DNA of 29,399 nucleotides, taken from positions 1 through 29,399 of IMG/VR virus record IMGVR_UViG_3300008116_000512; one strand, 5' to 3'. The notes beneath the pieces are model-generated. The model saw only the letters and a list, made by a program, of their open reading frames with translations, searched no databases and had not been told where the DNA came from. Positions within the stretch are counted from its first letter, which is position 1. Every line of letters starts with the position of its first letter. This document shows, piece by piece, positions 22,295-29,399 of this stretch. The position numbers and the translations under genes were made by a program. Source of the stretch: a virus.

Positions 22295-22621
22295 ATGGCT
22301 AACGCAATTGATTATGACACACGGTTAAAAGCTTCAAGCTATGTGACATTTACAAGCAGGTACAAAACATCCGATGTCATTTTTTATGGAGATGATCGCA
22401 AGACCACATTTACAACTTATAAGAGAAATGAAATACCTCAATCTGAAACAGACACATTTTTAACAGTAACCAAGCCCATTGAATATAGACCTGATCTGGT
22501 AAGTTACCGTGCATACGGAACGCCAGATTATTGGTGGAAGATTTTAGAATTTAATCAAATTGCCGATGTTTATGACTTCAAGGCTGGACTAAATATAAGG
22601 ATACCAACTAACTTAGTGTAA
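22295..22621 (+). CDS. Baseplate wedge protein, gp53-like
   Basis: 108 residues with GGCAGG before ATG 22295. The C-terminal block EYRPDLVSYRAYGTPDYWWKILEFNQI (63-89, read in parts) followed by FKAGLNIRIPTN is the family hallmark of gp53-type wedge proteins: [Y/F]-R-P-D-L-[VI]-S-Y-x-x-Y-G-[ST]-x-D-Y-W-W ... N-x-I ... G-x-x-[LI]-x-I-P. In T4, gp53 clamps the wedge (gp6-gp7-gp25) in the baseplate. This one is shorter than T4 gp53 (196 residues) and appears to lack the C-terminal LysM-like part. It sits between the tube-junction and hub genes. Confidence 0.8.
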   Translation: MANAIDYDTRLKASSYVTFTSRYKTSDVIFYGDDRKTTFTTYKRNEIPQSETDTFLTVTKPIEYRPDLVSYRAYGTPDYWWKILEFNQIADVYDFKAGLNIRIPTNLV

Positions 22622-22624
22622 AAT

Positions 22625-24262
22625 ATGGCAACAACATGCAACCTACCATTTGAAGCAAAAAAATATGCTTGCGGGCCTATAGCTCAGCCTATGCCCGGAG
22701 CAGTAAAATCACCATTTGTTAATATGATTTTTTTCAAAGGACAAAGACAAGTTACCGTAGGGAACAAATCTTCAAATTCTGCCAGTATTGCTGGGCTTGA
22801 AGATATTGCAAATGTGGGAACAGCATTTGTAAAGTCTTTTACATATTCTTTTTCCAACGGAGCAGGCGTTGAAGCTACAATTGTCGATACATCAGGTAGT
22901 GATTTTGCTAATTTTATGACCATCATGCCAAGCAAGGAATGTGATCCTCAAAAGGGAAGTTATTCGATTGTGGGCGTAGAATTTGGCTGGATTTTTCAGG
23001 ATTGCAATGGTGTTTATCAGAAATACGGCAGCATAGAAGCAAGCTACGATGACTCCATCATAGATGTTACGACAAGCGATAAGGGCGCAGTTCAAGCTGG
23101 AAATTATCTTTGGTTCATGCTTACCACAATAACCGTGACTGAGTCTAGAGGCATTTGGGAATACAAACTTAAGCTTGAGTCGATGATGCAATCTTCTGCT
23201 CCATATACTAAAGACTCAAAAGCAATCGGCGCAGACGATCAGAAACAAGAGTTAAAAACAGCCATAGAAACAGCTTTAAAAGAATCATGCAAAAACTATT
23301 TCACCTCAAATCAACAAGAAAAGCTTGTTGATGATGCTAAAGTAAAGTTTGTTCGAGTCACTAAAAGTAACGGTGGTGGCGGTGGTTCTGGTGGTAGCCA
23401 AAGAATATTAGAAGACTTCAATTTCAAAAATTCAGATGGTGGAAAGAATGGCCCGAAGAGCGTATGGGCACCAGAACAGCAAGACCCTCTTTCAGCATCA
23501 AGAAAATGGCTCAATTCCTTCGAGACTGACAGAAATCTAGGAACGGTCATGGTAAGCGATGTGCGGGAGAAAAGACCTGTATTGATGGTAATGGAAAACC
23601 CACAAGACCCCTGTATCATTAGCACAGAATGTGCTGGTAATGAGGACAAACCGAAAAAGGTTTACATCGTAAACGGTGGCAACTGCTCTCCTGTGCTCGA
23701 TTTTAAACCATCCGTTCAACTGGTGTTTATTGAGCCTACAACAAATGTTGGTCCCAACCCAACTAGTATGAATACTACAAATGGGCAACCAAACACAGCG
23801 ACTGGAAATAATGCAACATCAAGCAAGAATTCAAATAAGTGTTATAAGGGAGAATTGAATCGCAAGGGTGTTGAAACTTCGATGTCTATTCCCGGTTCGA
23901 ATCTCAATTTCAGAACTCCAGCACAAGCAAATGCGAAGGAATTTAAGAGTATTTGGGCCAATTCAGCTGCTTCCAAAATGTATGAAGTAAGCGCACCAGT
24001 AGAATCAGATTTAGTAGTCGAAGGCGACCCAAGATATCTTGATATCATATCATGCATAGGATTAAATATAGGAATTATTTATTTAAATCCTTATGCCATT
24101 AGGAATAATGTTGGAGACTGCGACTGGGTTGCCTATCCAAATGTAAACGAGTTTTTTTCACGGACTAATTACATGATACAAAGTGTTGCACATAAGATTG
24201 ATGAAAGTGGATATCAGACTACATTAAAATTATCGTCGCCAATAGCCAATCAAAGAAGGTAG
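22625..24262 (+). CDS. Baseplate hub protein (gp27 / P2 gpD-like), tentative
   Basis: 545 residues. The N-terminal half is strand-rich (SFTYSFSNGAGVEATIVD, GVEFGWIF, YLWFMLTTITVTESRGIWEYKLKLESM, read in parts), the pattern of the tube-like domains of hub proteins. A helical stretch (about 200-235) and a Gly linker NGGGGGSGGS at about 246-255 follow, then a Cys/Asn-rich segment. The C-terminus (VVEGDPRYLDIISCIGLNIG ... YMIQSVAHKIDESGYQTTLKLSS) fits the hub signature in which a terminal domain reads G-x-P ... I-x-V-x-H-x-I-x-x-x-G-[FY]-x-T-x-L-[KR]-L. It directly precedes the gp5-like spike gene, as a hub gene should. No close similarity is claimed. Confidence 0.68.
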   Translation: MATTCNLPFEAKKYACGPIAQPMPGAVKSPFVNMIFFKGQRQVTVGNKSSNSASIAGLEDIANVGTAFVKSFTYSFSNGAGVEATIVDTSGSDFANFMTIMPSKECDPQKGSYSIVGVEFGWIFQDCNGVYQKYGSIEASYDDSIIDVTTSDKGAVQAGNYLWFMLTTITVTESRGIWEYKLKLESMMQSSAPYTKDSKAIGADDQKQELKTAIETALKESCKNYFTSNQQEKLVDDAKVKFVRVTKSNGGGGGSGGSQRILEDFNFKNSDGGKNGPKSVWAPEQQDPLSASRKWLNSFETDRNLGTVMVSDVREKRPVLMVMENPQDPCIISTECAGNEDKPKKVYIVNGGNCSPVLDFKPSVQLVFIEPTTNVGPNPTSMNTTNGQPNTATGNNATSSKNSNKCYKGELNRKGVETSMSIPGSNLNFRTPAQANAKEFKSIWANSAASKMYEVSAPVESDLVVEGDPRYLDIISCIGLNIGIIYLNPYAIRNNVGDCDWVAYPNVNEFFSRTNYMIQSVAHKIDESGYQTTLKLSSPIANQRR

Positions 24263-24264
24263 AG

Positions 24265-26370
24265 ATGAAAAAACTTGCTGATTTAGAAGCTAAAGTATCA
24301 CAGCTTGAAAATTATATGAAATCGCTGGGGCTAGACAAAGCCATGAAAGGCGGTCCAAAAAAACAAAATGTGCGCTTATTAAAACAAAAGCAATCTGTTT
24401 ACGGGGTTTACTCTGCTCTTTGTATTGATACTTTGGATGTTTATAAACAAAACAGAATAAGGTTTTTTTCACCACAGCTTCATGATCCTAATTCACCTTA
24501 CAAATCCTTACCTTTTGCCTACCCTATATCTACTTTGGGAGGTTTTGATGACAGCGGATCGTCATGGGTTCCACCAGCAGGCAGTACTGTTATGTTGGTT
24601 TTTGAAGCTGGAAATAGGTCCGTAGGCTATTATCTTGGCACTACTTGGTCTAGAGATAGGGGACCAGATGGACAACATAAATTCCCGATTCCAATACCTG
24701 AATATCAAGAAATATATGAGGGAAGAAGAGGTGGCTACTTATGTGGCCCTAACGATGGATCACAGGTTTTGCCACCATGGAATACAGAAAGCTATAACGG
24801 ATTTGATATAACTAGCATTCAAGATTTAGAAAACTCTCCAAATGCAGCAAAAAGACTGACTTACCCAAATATTTATGGATTCAAAACTCCAGAAAAACAC
24901 ATGGTGAAGATGGTCGATGGAGATGCCAAGTGCAATAGGAAGTGGAAAAGATTAGAAATCATGTCTGGCAACGGCAACTGGATGATTTTCAAAGATGACC
25001 ATCTGCACTACGCTGGTCAATGGGCGCACCCTGATTGTGGAGTCCGTGCGGGAGATACAAGTTGTGTAGAAGGCGTTCCTAATCCAGCACCAAGGAGTGC
25101 TGAAGATGTTACTTTGTTTGCAGACTATGCAAATGCAGATATTATACCAGATGAAATTGATGTCTTGAATTTTCAAACAAAAAAAACTGAAAACCCTACT
25201 TGTAACGGCAACATAATTGGTGGGTCACCCGATTACCAAGGTAAAACTACACAAAAAGGTTCTAATCCTTTTTTCAAACATGCAAACGAATGCAGGCCAT
25301 ACAAAGGTCCGCAAACACCACAAAATAATAGATGTGACTTACCACAGTCTGGTGTCCAAATATTATCAATTTCTGGACACACTTTAGTGATGGATGACTC
25401 AGTTAAAGACCCTCAAGGAAACATGGAGTGGAATAGAAGCACCAAACCGTTTGATTTTGGTTGTACCGATATGTATCTGGGCAGAACATACTGGAAGTCT
25501 GCAACTGGACATACAATAGAATTAAATGATGTTGAAAAAGGTGGAGACACCAAGCAAACCCGTGGGGCCAACAACGGTATTAGACTAAAAACTGCTTTAG
25601 GAAATGAACTTTTTCTTTGTGATGATTCAGAAGGGCCAAATTGCCCATCACCGGCAACTGAAAATCAAGGCGTTTTAATAAGAAGCACAAGTAACAATAT
25701 TATCAAGATGTCAGATAAAGGAAACAAAAGGCCTATTCCATGCCGTAAAGAAGGTGGAACTCCAGTTAATAAAGCTAGTTTTGGATATATTGTTGTAAGA
25801 ACTGGATATGGGATGACTCTTGATTTGGTTGATAATGGTTCGCAAGAAAAAACACAATTTCAATATATGCGTTTAATTTCTCCACAAAGAGACAATACTA
25901 AGCGTGGGCCACATTTCATGTTAATGGCTGAACAACCTACTGGACCGGGGACTCTTTATTTGAGAGCCGGTGGCAATTTAATTCAGTCTAGTTGTGATAA
26001 TTCAGTAGAATTTGTGGGCTATGAGCAAAAAGATGGAAAGTTTGTTGATAATCCAGCTAGCAAAATAACATTTGTTTCAGATAAAAAATATGAACAGATC
26101 AAAGACTACTCATATACAGGAGCCAACAGAGTTATATATAATGCACAAAGAGACATCATCTTGCTTTCTGGTCGAGACTATGATCTGCCAAAGGATAAGA
26201 ACGGAAAGCCTCAAGGGAAAGGTCCGGGTTGTTTTCCAGTAGTCGTGTTTGTACCCGGAAGTAATGGTGGTGGAGTGCTTAAAATAAGTGACAGAATATT
26301 TGCCAGTTGTTCTCCACAAGCTCCGACTGTATCCATATATAACATGAGACCTTATGTTAATCCAAGATAA
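24265..26370 (+). CDS. gp5/VgrG-like baseplate central spike protein with C-terminal repeats
   Basis: 701 residues with GAAGGTAGAG before ATG 24265. Residues 1-20 are a short coiled coil. Residues about 44-128 form the OB fold typical of gp5/VgrG spikes: VYGVYSALCIDTLDVYKQNRIRFFSP, then PISTLGG and WVPPAGSTVMLVFEAGNRSVGYYLG (read in parts). There is no visible lysozyme domain: no E-x8-D/C-x5-T arrangement as in T4 gp5. The middle carries a Cys-rich region. At about 370-520, five G-H-T-I-x-L-x-D-like units (SGHTLVMDD, TGHTIELND, LGNELFLCDD, NNIIKMSD, YGMTLDLVD) suggest a trimeric beta-helix spike. The C-terminus ends in a strand-rich segment. Cell-wall digestion must be provided elsewhere. Confidence 0.8.
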   Translation: MKKLADLEAKVSQLENYMKSLGLDKAMKGGPKKQNVRLLKQKQSVYGVYSALCIDTLDVYKQNRIRFFSPQLHDPNSPYKSLPFAYPISTLGGFDDSGSSWVPPAGSTVMLVFEAGNRSVGYYLGTTWSRDRGPDGQHKFPIPIPEYQEIYEGRRGGYLCGPNDGSQVLPPWNTESYNGFDITSIQDLENSPNAAKRLTYPNIYGFKTPEKHMVKMVDGDAKCNRKWKRLEIMSGNGNWMIFKDDHLHYAGQWAHPDCGVRAGDTSCVEGVPNPAPRSAEDVTLFADYANADIIPDEIDVLNFQTKKTENPTCNGNIIGGSPDYQGKTTQKGSNPFFKHANECRPYKGPQTPQNNRCDLPQSGVQILSISGHTLVMDDSVKDPQGNMEWNRSTKPFDFGCTDMYLGRTYWKSATGHTIELNDVEKGGDTKQTRGANNGIRLKTALGNELFLCDDSEGPNCPSPATENQGVLIRSTSNNIIKMSDKGNKRPIPCRKEGGTPVNKASFGYIVVRTGYGMTLDLVDNGSQEKTQFQYMRLISPQRDNTKRGPHFMLMAEQPTGPGTLYLRAGGNLIQSSCDNSVEFVGYEQKDGKFVDNPASKITFVSDKKYEQIKDYSYTGANRVIYNAQRDIILLSGRDYDLPKDKNGKPQGKGPGCFPVVVFVPGSNGGGVLKISDRIFASCSPQAPTVSIYNMRPYVNPR

Positions 26371-26381
26371 TTAGAGGAGCT

Positions 26382-26801
26382 ATGGATTTATTAGCAGCAC
26401 CGTTTCCAATAGTAAAAACCCCACTTGGCCTTTTAGCTCCCACCACGGGATTGACTGGTATCAAGGGAGATTTGATTCAGCTGCTACTTACAAATCCCGG
26501 TGATAGAGTAATGTTGCCTACATATGGCACACCACTTAGAAGACTTCTTTTTGAACCAAATACTACGATGTTAGCTGATACTGCAAGGTCTGCTATCATT
26601 CAGGCAATTCAGCAATGGGAGCCAAGAATAGTAGTAGATTCAATAGATGTTGAGAACAGCGCAACCAATGCTACATTTCCATCTGGTGATCCAAAACAGA
26701 ACCTTGAGAATTTTTTGTATATAAAAATAAAGTTCAGCACCTTTAATAATATTGATGTAGTTGAAGATTTAACATTGCAAGTACCAATAGGCGAGGCATA
26801 A
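26382..26801 (+). CDS. Baseplate wedge protein, gp25/GpW-like
   Basis: 139 residues, close to T4 gp25 (132). GDRVMLPTYGTPLRRLLFEPN at 40-60 (read in parts) is the gp25/GpW family core, followed by an ARSAIIQAIQQWEPRI helix and the VDSIDVEN strand that end the fold. It follows the spike gene after a GAGGAG site and precedes the baseplate J/gp6-like gene, the order found in T4 (gp25 beside gp6) and P2. In T4 gp25 nucleates sheath assembly on the baseplate. Confidence 0.9.
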   Translation: MDLLAAPFPIVKTPLGLLAPTTGLTGIKGDLIQLLLTNPGDRVMLPTYGTPLRRLLFEPNTTMLADTARSAIIQAIQQWEPRIVVDSIDVENSATNATFPSGDPKQNLENFLYIKIKFSTFNNIDVVEDLTLQVPIGEA

Positions 26802-26802
26802 G

Positions 26803-28356
26803 ATGGCAGAAACATGTCCTTTTGAAGTTTTACCGTATAAGTCTACGAATATACAGAATCGCCCCACGCCTGTAAATCTAAACTATACCAACCAAGATTT
26901 CTGGTCTATGAAAGCCAGATTGATAACATTCATAAAAGAAAGATTTGGCGATCAGTTCAATGATTTTGTAGAATCAAGCCTTGCTTTGATGTTGATCGAG
27001 AACTGGTCTTTTATTGCAGATACTCTTTCATTCAAAATCGATCAAATTGCAAATGAAGTTTTTATCGATACTGTCACAGAAATAGAGAATGCATTTAGGT
27101 TGGCAAAACTTGTTGGCTACCAACCCATGCCACCTATAGCTTCTAAATGTCTGTGGACAGCAAGAATAAATGCACCCCAAACAATCGACCTCACAATTCC
27201 AACTCCTTTCGATGTAAGCTTGGTAAACAACGGTGCTGGGGTTAATTTCGAACTATTTCCAGCCGATGTCTTCAATAGACCTATTTTTGACCAACCTATT
27301 ATCATCCCAGCTGGTGCAATCACCAATTCGAATATTGTTGGAGTAGAGGGTCAGACATTTACCGATACCTTTGTGGGAACAGGAGAAATTAACCAAAATA
27401 GTTTGTTAAATTTTAGACCAGTACTTATGGATTCCATACGAGTTGATGTTGATGGACAAAGATGGGAACAAGTTCCTTTCTTTACGGATTCACAACCCCG
27501 AAGAGAATATCGTGTTGAGTACACATCTGATTACAGCGCTTTCATCATATTTGGCAACAATCGTGCTGGATTGATCCCTCCCGCTGGAGCCGTGATCACA
27601 GTCACTTATCGTGTGGGTGGTGGTACAAACGGGAATATAGTTACGAATTTTGCAAATGTAGAAACTTTGATTCCTATTGAAGGTCAGGATTTTAGCGTAC
27701 TGGTCAATCTGAGTAATTATACCCGTGGTGAGTTCGGGTATAACGGAGATACAGTAGAAGATATTAGGAGAAAACTTCCTAACTATAATAGGACACAAGA
27801 TAGGGCAGTAACAGGTTCTGACTATAAGACATTGTGTGATAATTTTGTAACACCATATAATGGTGTAATGGGAAAATCAACTGCTGCATTAAGACATAAC
27901 GGATGTGCTGCAAATATTGTTGATATTTACGCTCTGGTTAAGCAAGGTGATAATGGGCTGACCTTGGCTTCGTCACAGTTCAAGGCAGAACTTACCGACT
28001 ATCTGAACACCAAAAAAATGTTGACAGATTTTATTTGTATCAAAGATGGTGTTATAGTTCTTACATCCTTATCAATAGATGTTGTCTTGGACAAATACTA
28101 CAGAACATTTGAGGAAAATATCAGGGCCAAAATAGAAAGAAACCTTGCTATTTTCTTCAACTTGAATAACTGGGATTATGGTCAGATTCTAAGAAATACG
28201 GATGTTATAAAAGCTTTGTCAAATATTTCTGAACCATATCGTTATGAGGTAAACTTGACTACATCTGATCCGAATAATAGTGGCTCTCAGGTAACCACCA
28301 AGTTTTATGAAATAATTCGACCAGACAACATTCAGATTGATTTCCAATATGAGTAA
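26803..28356 (+). CDS. Baseplate J / gp6-like wedge protein
   Basis: 517 residues; ATG 26803 has GAGG upstream, one base after the gp25 stop. The N-terminal half (NDFVESSLALMLIENWSFIADTLSFKIDQIANEVFIDTV in pieces, then AFRLAKLVGY) is the helical wedge core common to baseplate J-like proteins. The middle GTGEINQNSLLNFRPVL and the IIFGNNRAGLIPPAGAVITVTYRVGGGTNGN region (read in parts) are typical of the J family: the F-G-[DN] ... P-P-x-G ... [IV]-x-[VI]-x-Y-R-x-G-G-G-x-x-G-N motif. The C-terminal half (VTGSDYKTLC, ... YGQILRNTDVIKAL) also fits. It would form the wedge ring with gp25, gp53 and the tail I-like protein. Confidence 0.9.
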   Translation: MAETCPFEVLPYKSTNIQNRPTPVNLNYTNQDFWSMKARLITFIKERFGDQFNDFVESSLALMLIENWSFIADTLSFKIDQIANEVFIDTVTEIENAFRLAKLVGYQPMPPIASKCLWTARINAPQTIDLTIPTPFDVSLVNNGAGVNFELFPADVFNRPIFDQPIIIPAGAITNSNIVGVEGQTFTDTFVGTGEINQNSLLNFRPVLMDSIRVDVDGQRWEQVPFFTDSQPRREYRVEYTSDYSAFIIFGNNRAGLIPPAGAVITVTYRVGGGTNGNIVTNFANVETLIPIEGQDFSVLVNLSNYTRGEFGYNGDTVEDIRRKLPNYNRTQDRAVTGSDYKTLCDNFVTPYNGVMGKSTAALRHNGCAANIVDIYALVKQGDNGLTLASSQFKAELTDYLNTKKMLTDFICIKDGVIVLTSLSIDVVLDKYYRTFEENIRAKIERNLAIFFNLNNWDYGQILRNTDVIKALSNISEPYRYEVNLTTSDPNNSGSQVTTKFYEIIRPDNIQIDFQYE

Positions 28357-28365
28357 TGAGGAGTA

Positions 28366-29399
28366 ATGGCAATTTTATATTACAACAATCCGAAGGTAAC
28401 TGACCAGATTGAATTTGATTTCTATACTCCAGACGCAGATGGTTGCTTCTTTGCTGATCCTTATGCCGTTGAAAACATCAAAATTTACTTTGTTGAAAGA
28501 AATCTCAATGGTACCAAAGATACACTTTCTTTGGTTGATCAATTTGATGTTTCTAAACAAAAAGAATATTTAGACGCTCAACAATTGGCTTGTGATGATC
28601 CGACTGAAACAAATATTGCAAATGCCTTTAAATTAAAAAAACAATTCGAAGCTACGAGCATCTATAACAGCACTTGGTATACCCAAGCAGACATAATTTT
28701 CAATGTTGGAACTTCAACTTATCCAGTTTGGACTGCTGCTGGTCCAAATACTGATTCAATTATTTCTAAAATTACTGGAGCAAGCGGAGAAGTCCAAAAC
28801 GGTCATTTCAAATTTATCTGGTCACCAAACGGAACTATCAGGGAAGGTGATTTTTATTTATGCTGGACATGGGCTCCAAACTTAGCTGGTGACAGGTTTT
28901 CTGCCTACCTGCATTTTTATGTAAATAGCAACATATCAAATGAAGTTACCAGCCCAGCGCATATTGTTGATCCAAATAAGTACAAAAATCTTCTGGATTC
29001 ATACCTCCCAGAGATGTACAAAATGTCATATGCAAAAGATGATCTAACAGTACCAACATTAGATAAATTAAACTATGCAATAGGTGATGGATTTACCGTA
29101 CTAGATAACCTTGGTGTTCAGCTTGTTGACATAACGGATGCAAATGCAACTCAGGAACCGATTTTAGGATATTTAGCCAATTTCTTTGGTATGCCTCTCA
29201 GGTCCACAGATGTGACACTTTGGAGAAGGCAAATAAAAACAGCAATACCTTTGTGCAAGAAAAAAGGAACTTATGATGGGCTCAAAGAAGCATTATCTAA
29301 TGCAGGCATAGGGTTGCTGAACTATTCCCAACTTTGGCAATGTAGAACAAATGCAGTTTTTACCGAGACTTTTGAGTTTACAGGAAGTTATAATTTTAC
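28366..29399 (+). CDS. Tail protein I-like baseplate protein (partial, runs off the right edge)
   Basis: The frame opens at ATG 28366 (GAGGAG upstream, nine bases after the previous stop) and is still open at the last base, so 344 codons are visible. The N-terminal 200 residues are strand-rich (Ig- or carbohydrate-like) with no catalytic motif. From about residue 205 a baseplate module begins: NLLDSYLPEMYKM, then LDKLNYAIGDGF, YLANFFGMPLRS at about 267-278, and a helix LWRRQIKTAIPLCKKKGTYDGLKEAL (read in parts) ending in NAGIGLL. This matches the tail protein I (gpI) signature, which closes the wedge and connects to tail fibres. Position directly after J-like is as in P2. The remaining C-terminus is outside the window. 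Confidence 0.78.
   Translation, partial: MAILYYNNPKVTDQIEFDFYTPDADGCFFADPYAVENIKIYFVERNLNGTKDTLSLVDQFDVSKQKEYLDAQQLACDDPTETNIANAFKLKKQFEATSIYNSTWYTQADIIFNVGTSTYPVWTAAGPNTDSIISKITGASGEVQNGHFKFIWSPNGTIREGDFYLCWTWAPNLAGDRFSAYLHFYVNSNISNEVTSPAHIVDPNKYKNLLDSYLPEMYKMSYAKDDLTVPTLDKLNYAIGDGFTVLDNLGVQLVDITDANATQEPILGYLANFFGMPLRSTDVTLWRRQIKTAIPLCKKKGTYDGLKEALSNAGIGLLNYSQLWQCRTNAVFTETFEFTGSYNF

Noticed and set aside
23890-23905. GGTTCGAATC reminiscent of a tRNA T-loop
   Set aside because: It is inside the hub coding frame, with no acceptor or anticodon stem nearby. No tRNA was found in any gap.
1-29399. Prophage, CRISPR array or insertion sequence
   Set aside because: No integrase, direct-repeat attachment pair, spacer array, transposase or terminal inverted repeats were seen.

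Overview
The window looks like part of the genome of a large, AT-rich, contractile-tailed (myovirus-type) bacteriophage. The right half is a virion operon: tape measure, gp53-like wedge, hub, gp5-like spike, gp25, baseplate J/gp6-like and tail protein I-like genes. No integrase, attachment site, tRNA, rRNA, CRISPR array or insertion sequence was seen. One gene (5735-6811) is a DUF1559-type pseudopilin with an N-terminal GFTLIE methylation motif and a C-terminal H-x9-DG motif. That architecture is characteristic of Planctomycetes and their relatives, so a planctomycete host is the best inference.

Layout. (a) 1-3006, minus strand: a partial membrane-anchored protein and an 822-residue protein with a PARP-like ADP-ribosyltransferase domain. 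(b) 3053-11500, mixed strands, accessory genes: ParB-like protein, two tandem paralogues, the pseudopilin, an alpha/beta hydrolase, a methyltransferase, an S-adenosylmethionine-decarboxylase-family protein, an HNH protein and several small conserved phage proteins. Two strong stem-loop terminators share the core ACCCCAG/CTGGGGT. (c) 11519-15005, minus strand: a His-rich protein, a ClpP-like protease, a poly(A) polymerase/CCA-type nucleotidyltransferase and a coiled-coil tail-anchored protein. (d) 15053-29399, plus strand: a tightly packed morphogenesis operon that runs off the right edge inside a tail protein I-like gene.

The main result is a shared N-terminal tag on otherwise unrelated proteins. 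It reads roughly M-x(1-2)-F-x-x-W-L and is followed within a few residues by [L/I]-x-E. It is clear on the ADP-ribosyltransferase, both tandem paralogues, a 73-residue basic protein and the 375-residue protein at 15484; weaker forms occur at 16693 and 7840. It resembles the capsid-targeting sequence of phage T4 internal proteins, which is cut after [L/I]-x-E by the gp21 prohead protease. The inference is that these proteins are packaged in the head and injected, which would make the ADP-ribosyltransferase a functional analogue of T4 Alt.

Three genes at transcription-unit starts (3006 minus, 15005 minus, 15053 plus) lack a Shine-Dalgarno sequence. Each instead has a TAAATA box 10-12 bases before the ATG, suggesting T4-late-type promoters making leaderless mRNAs. 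All family calls come from reading motifs by eye; no database search was possible.
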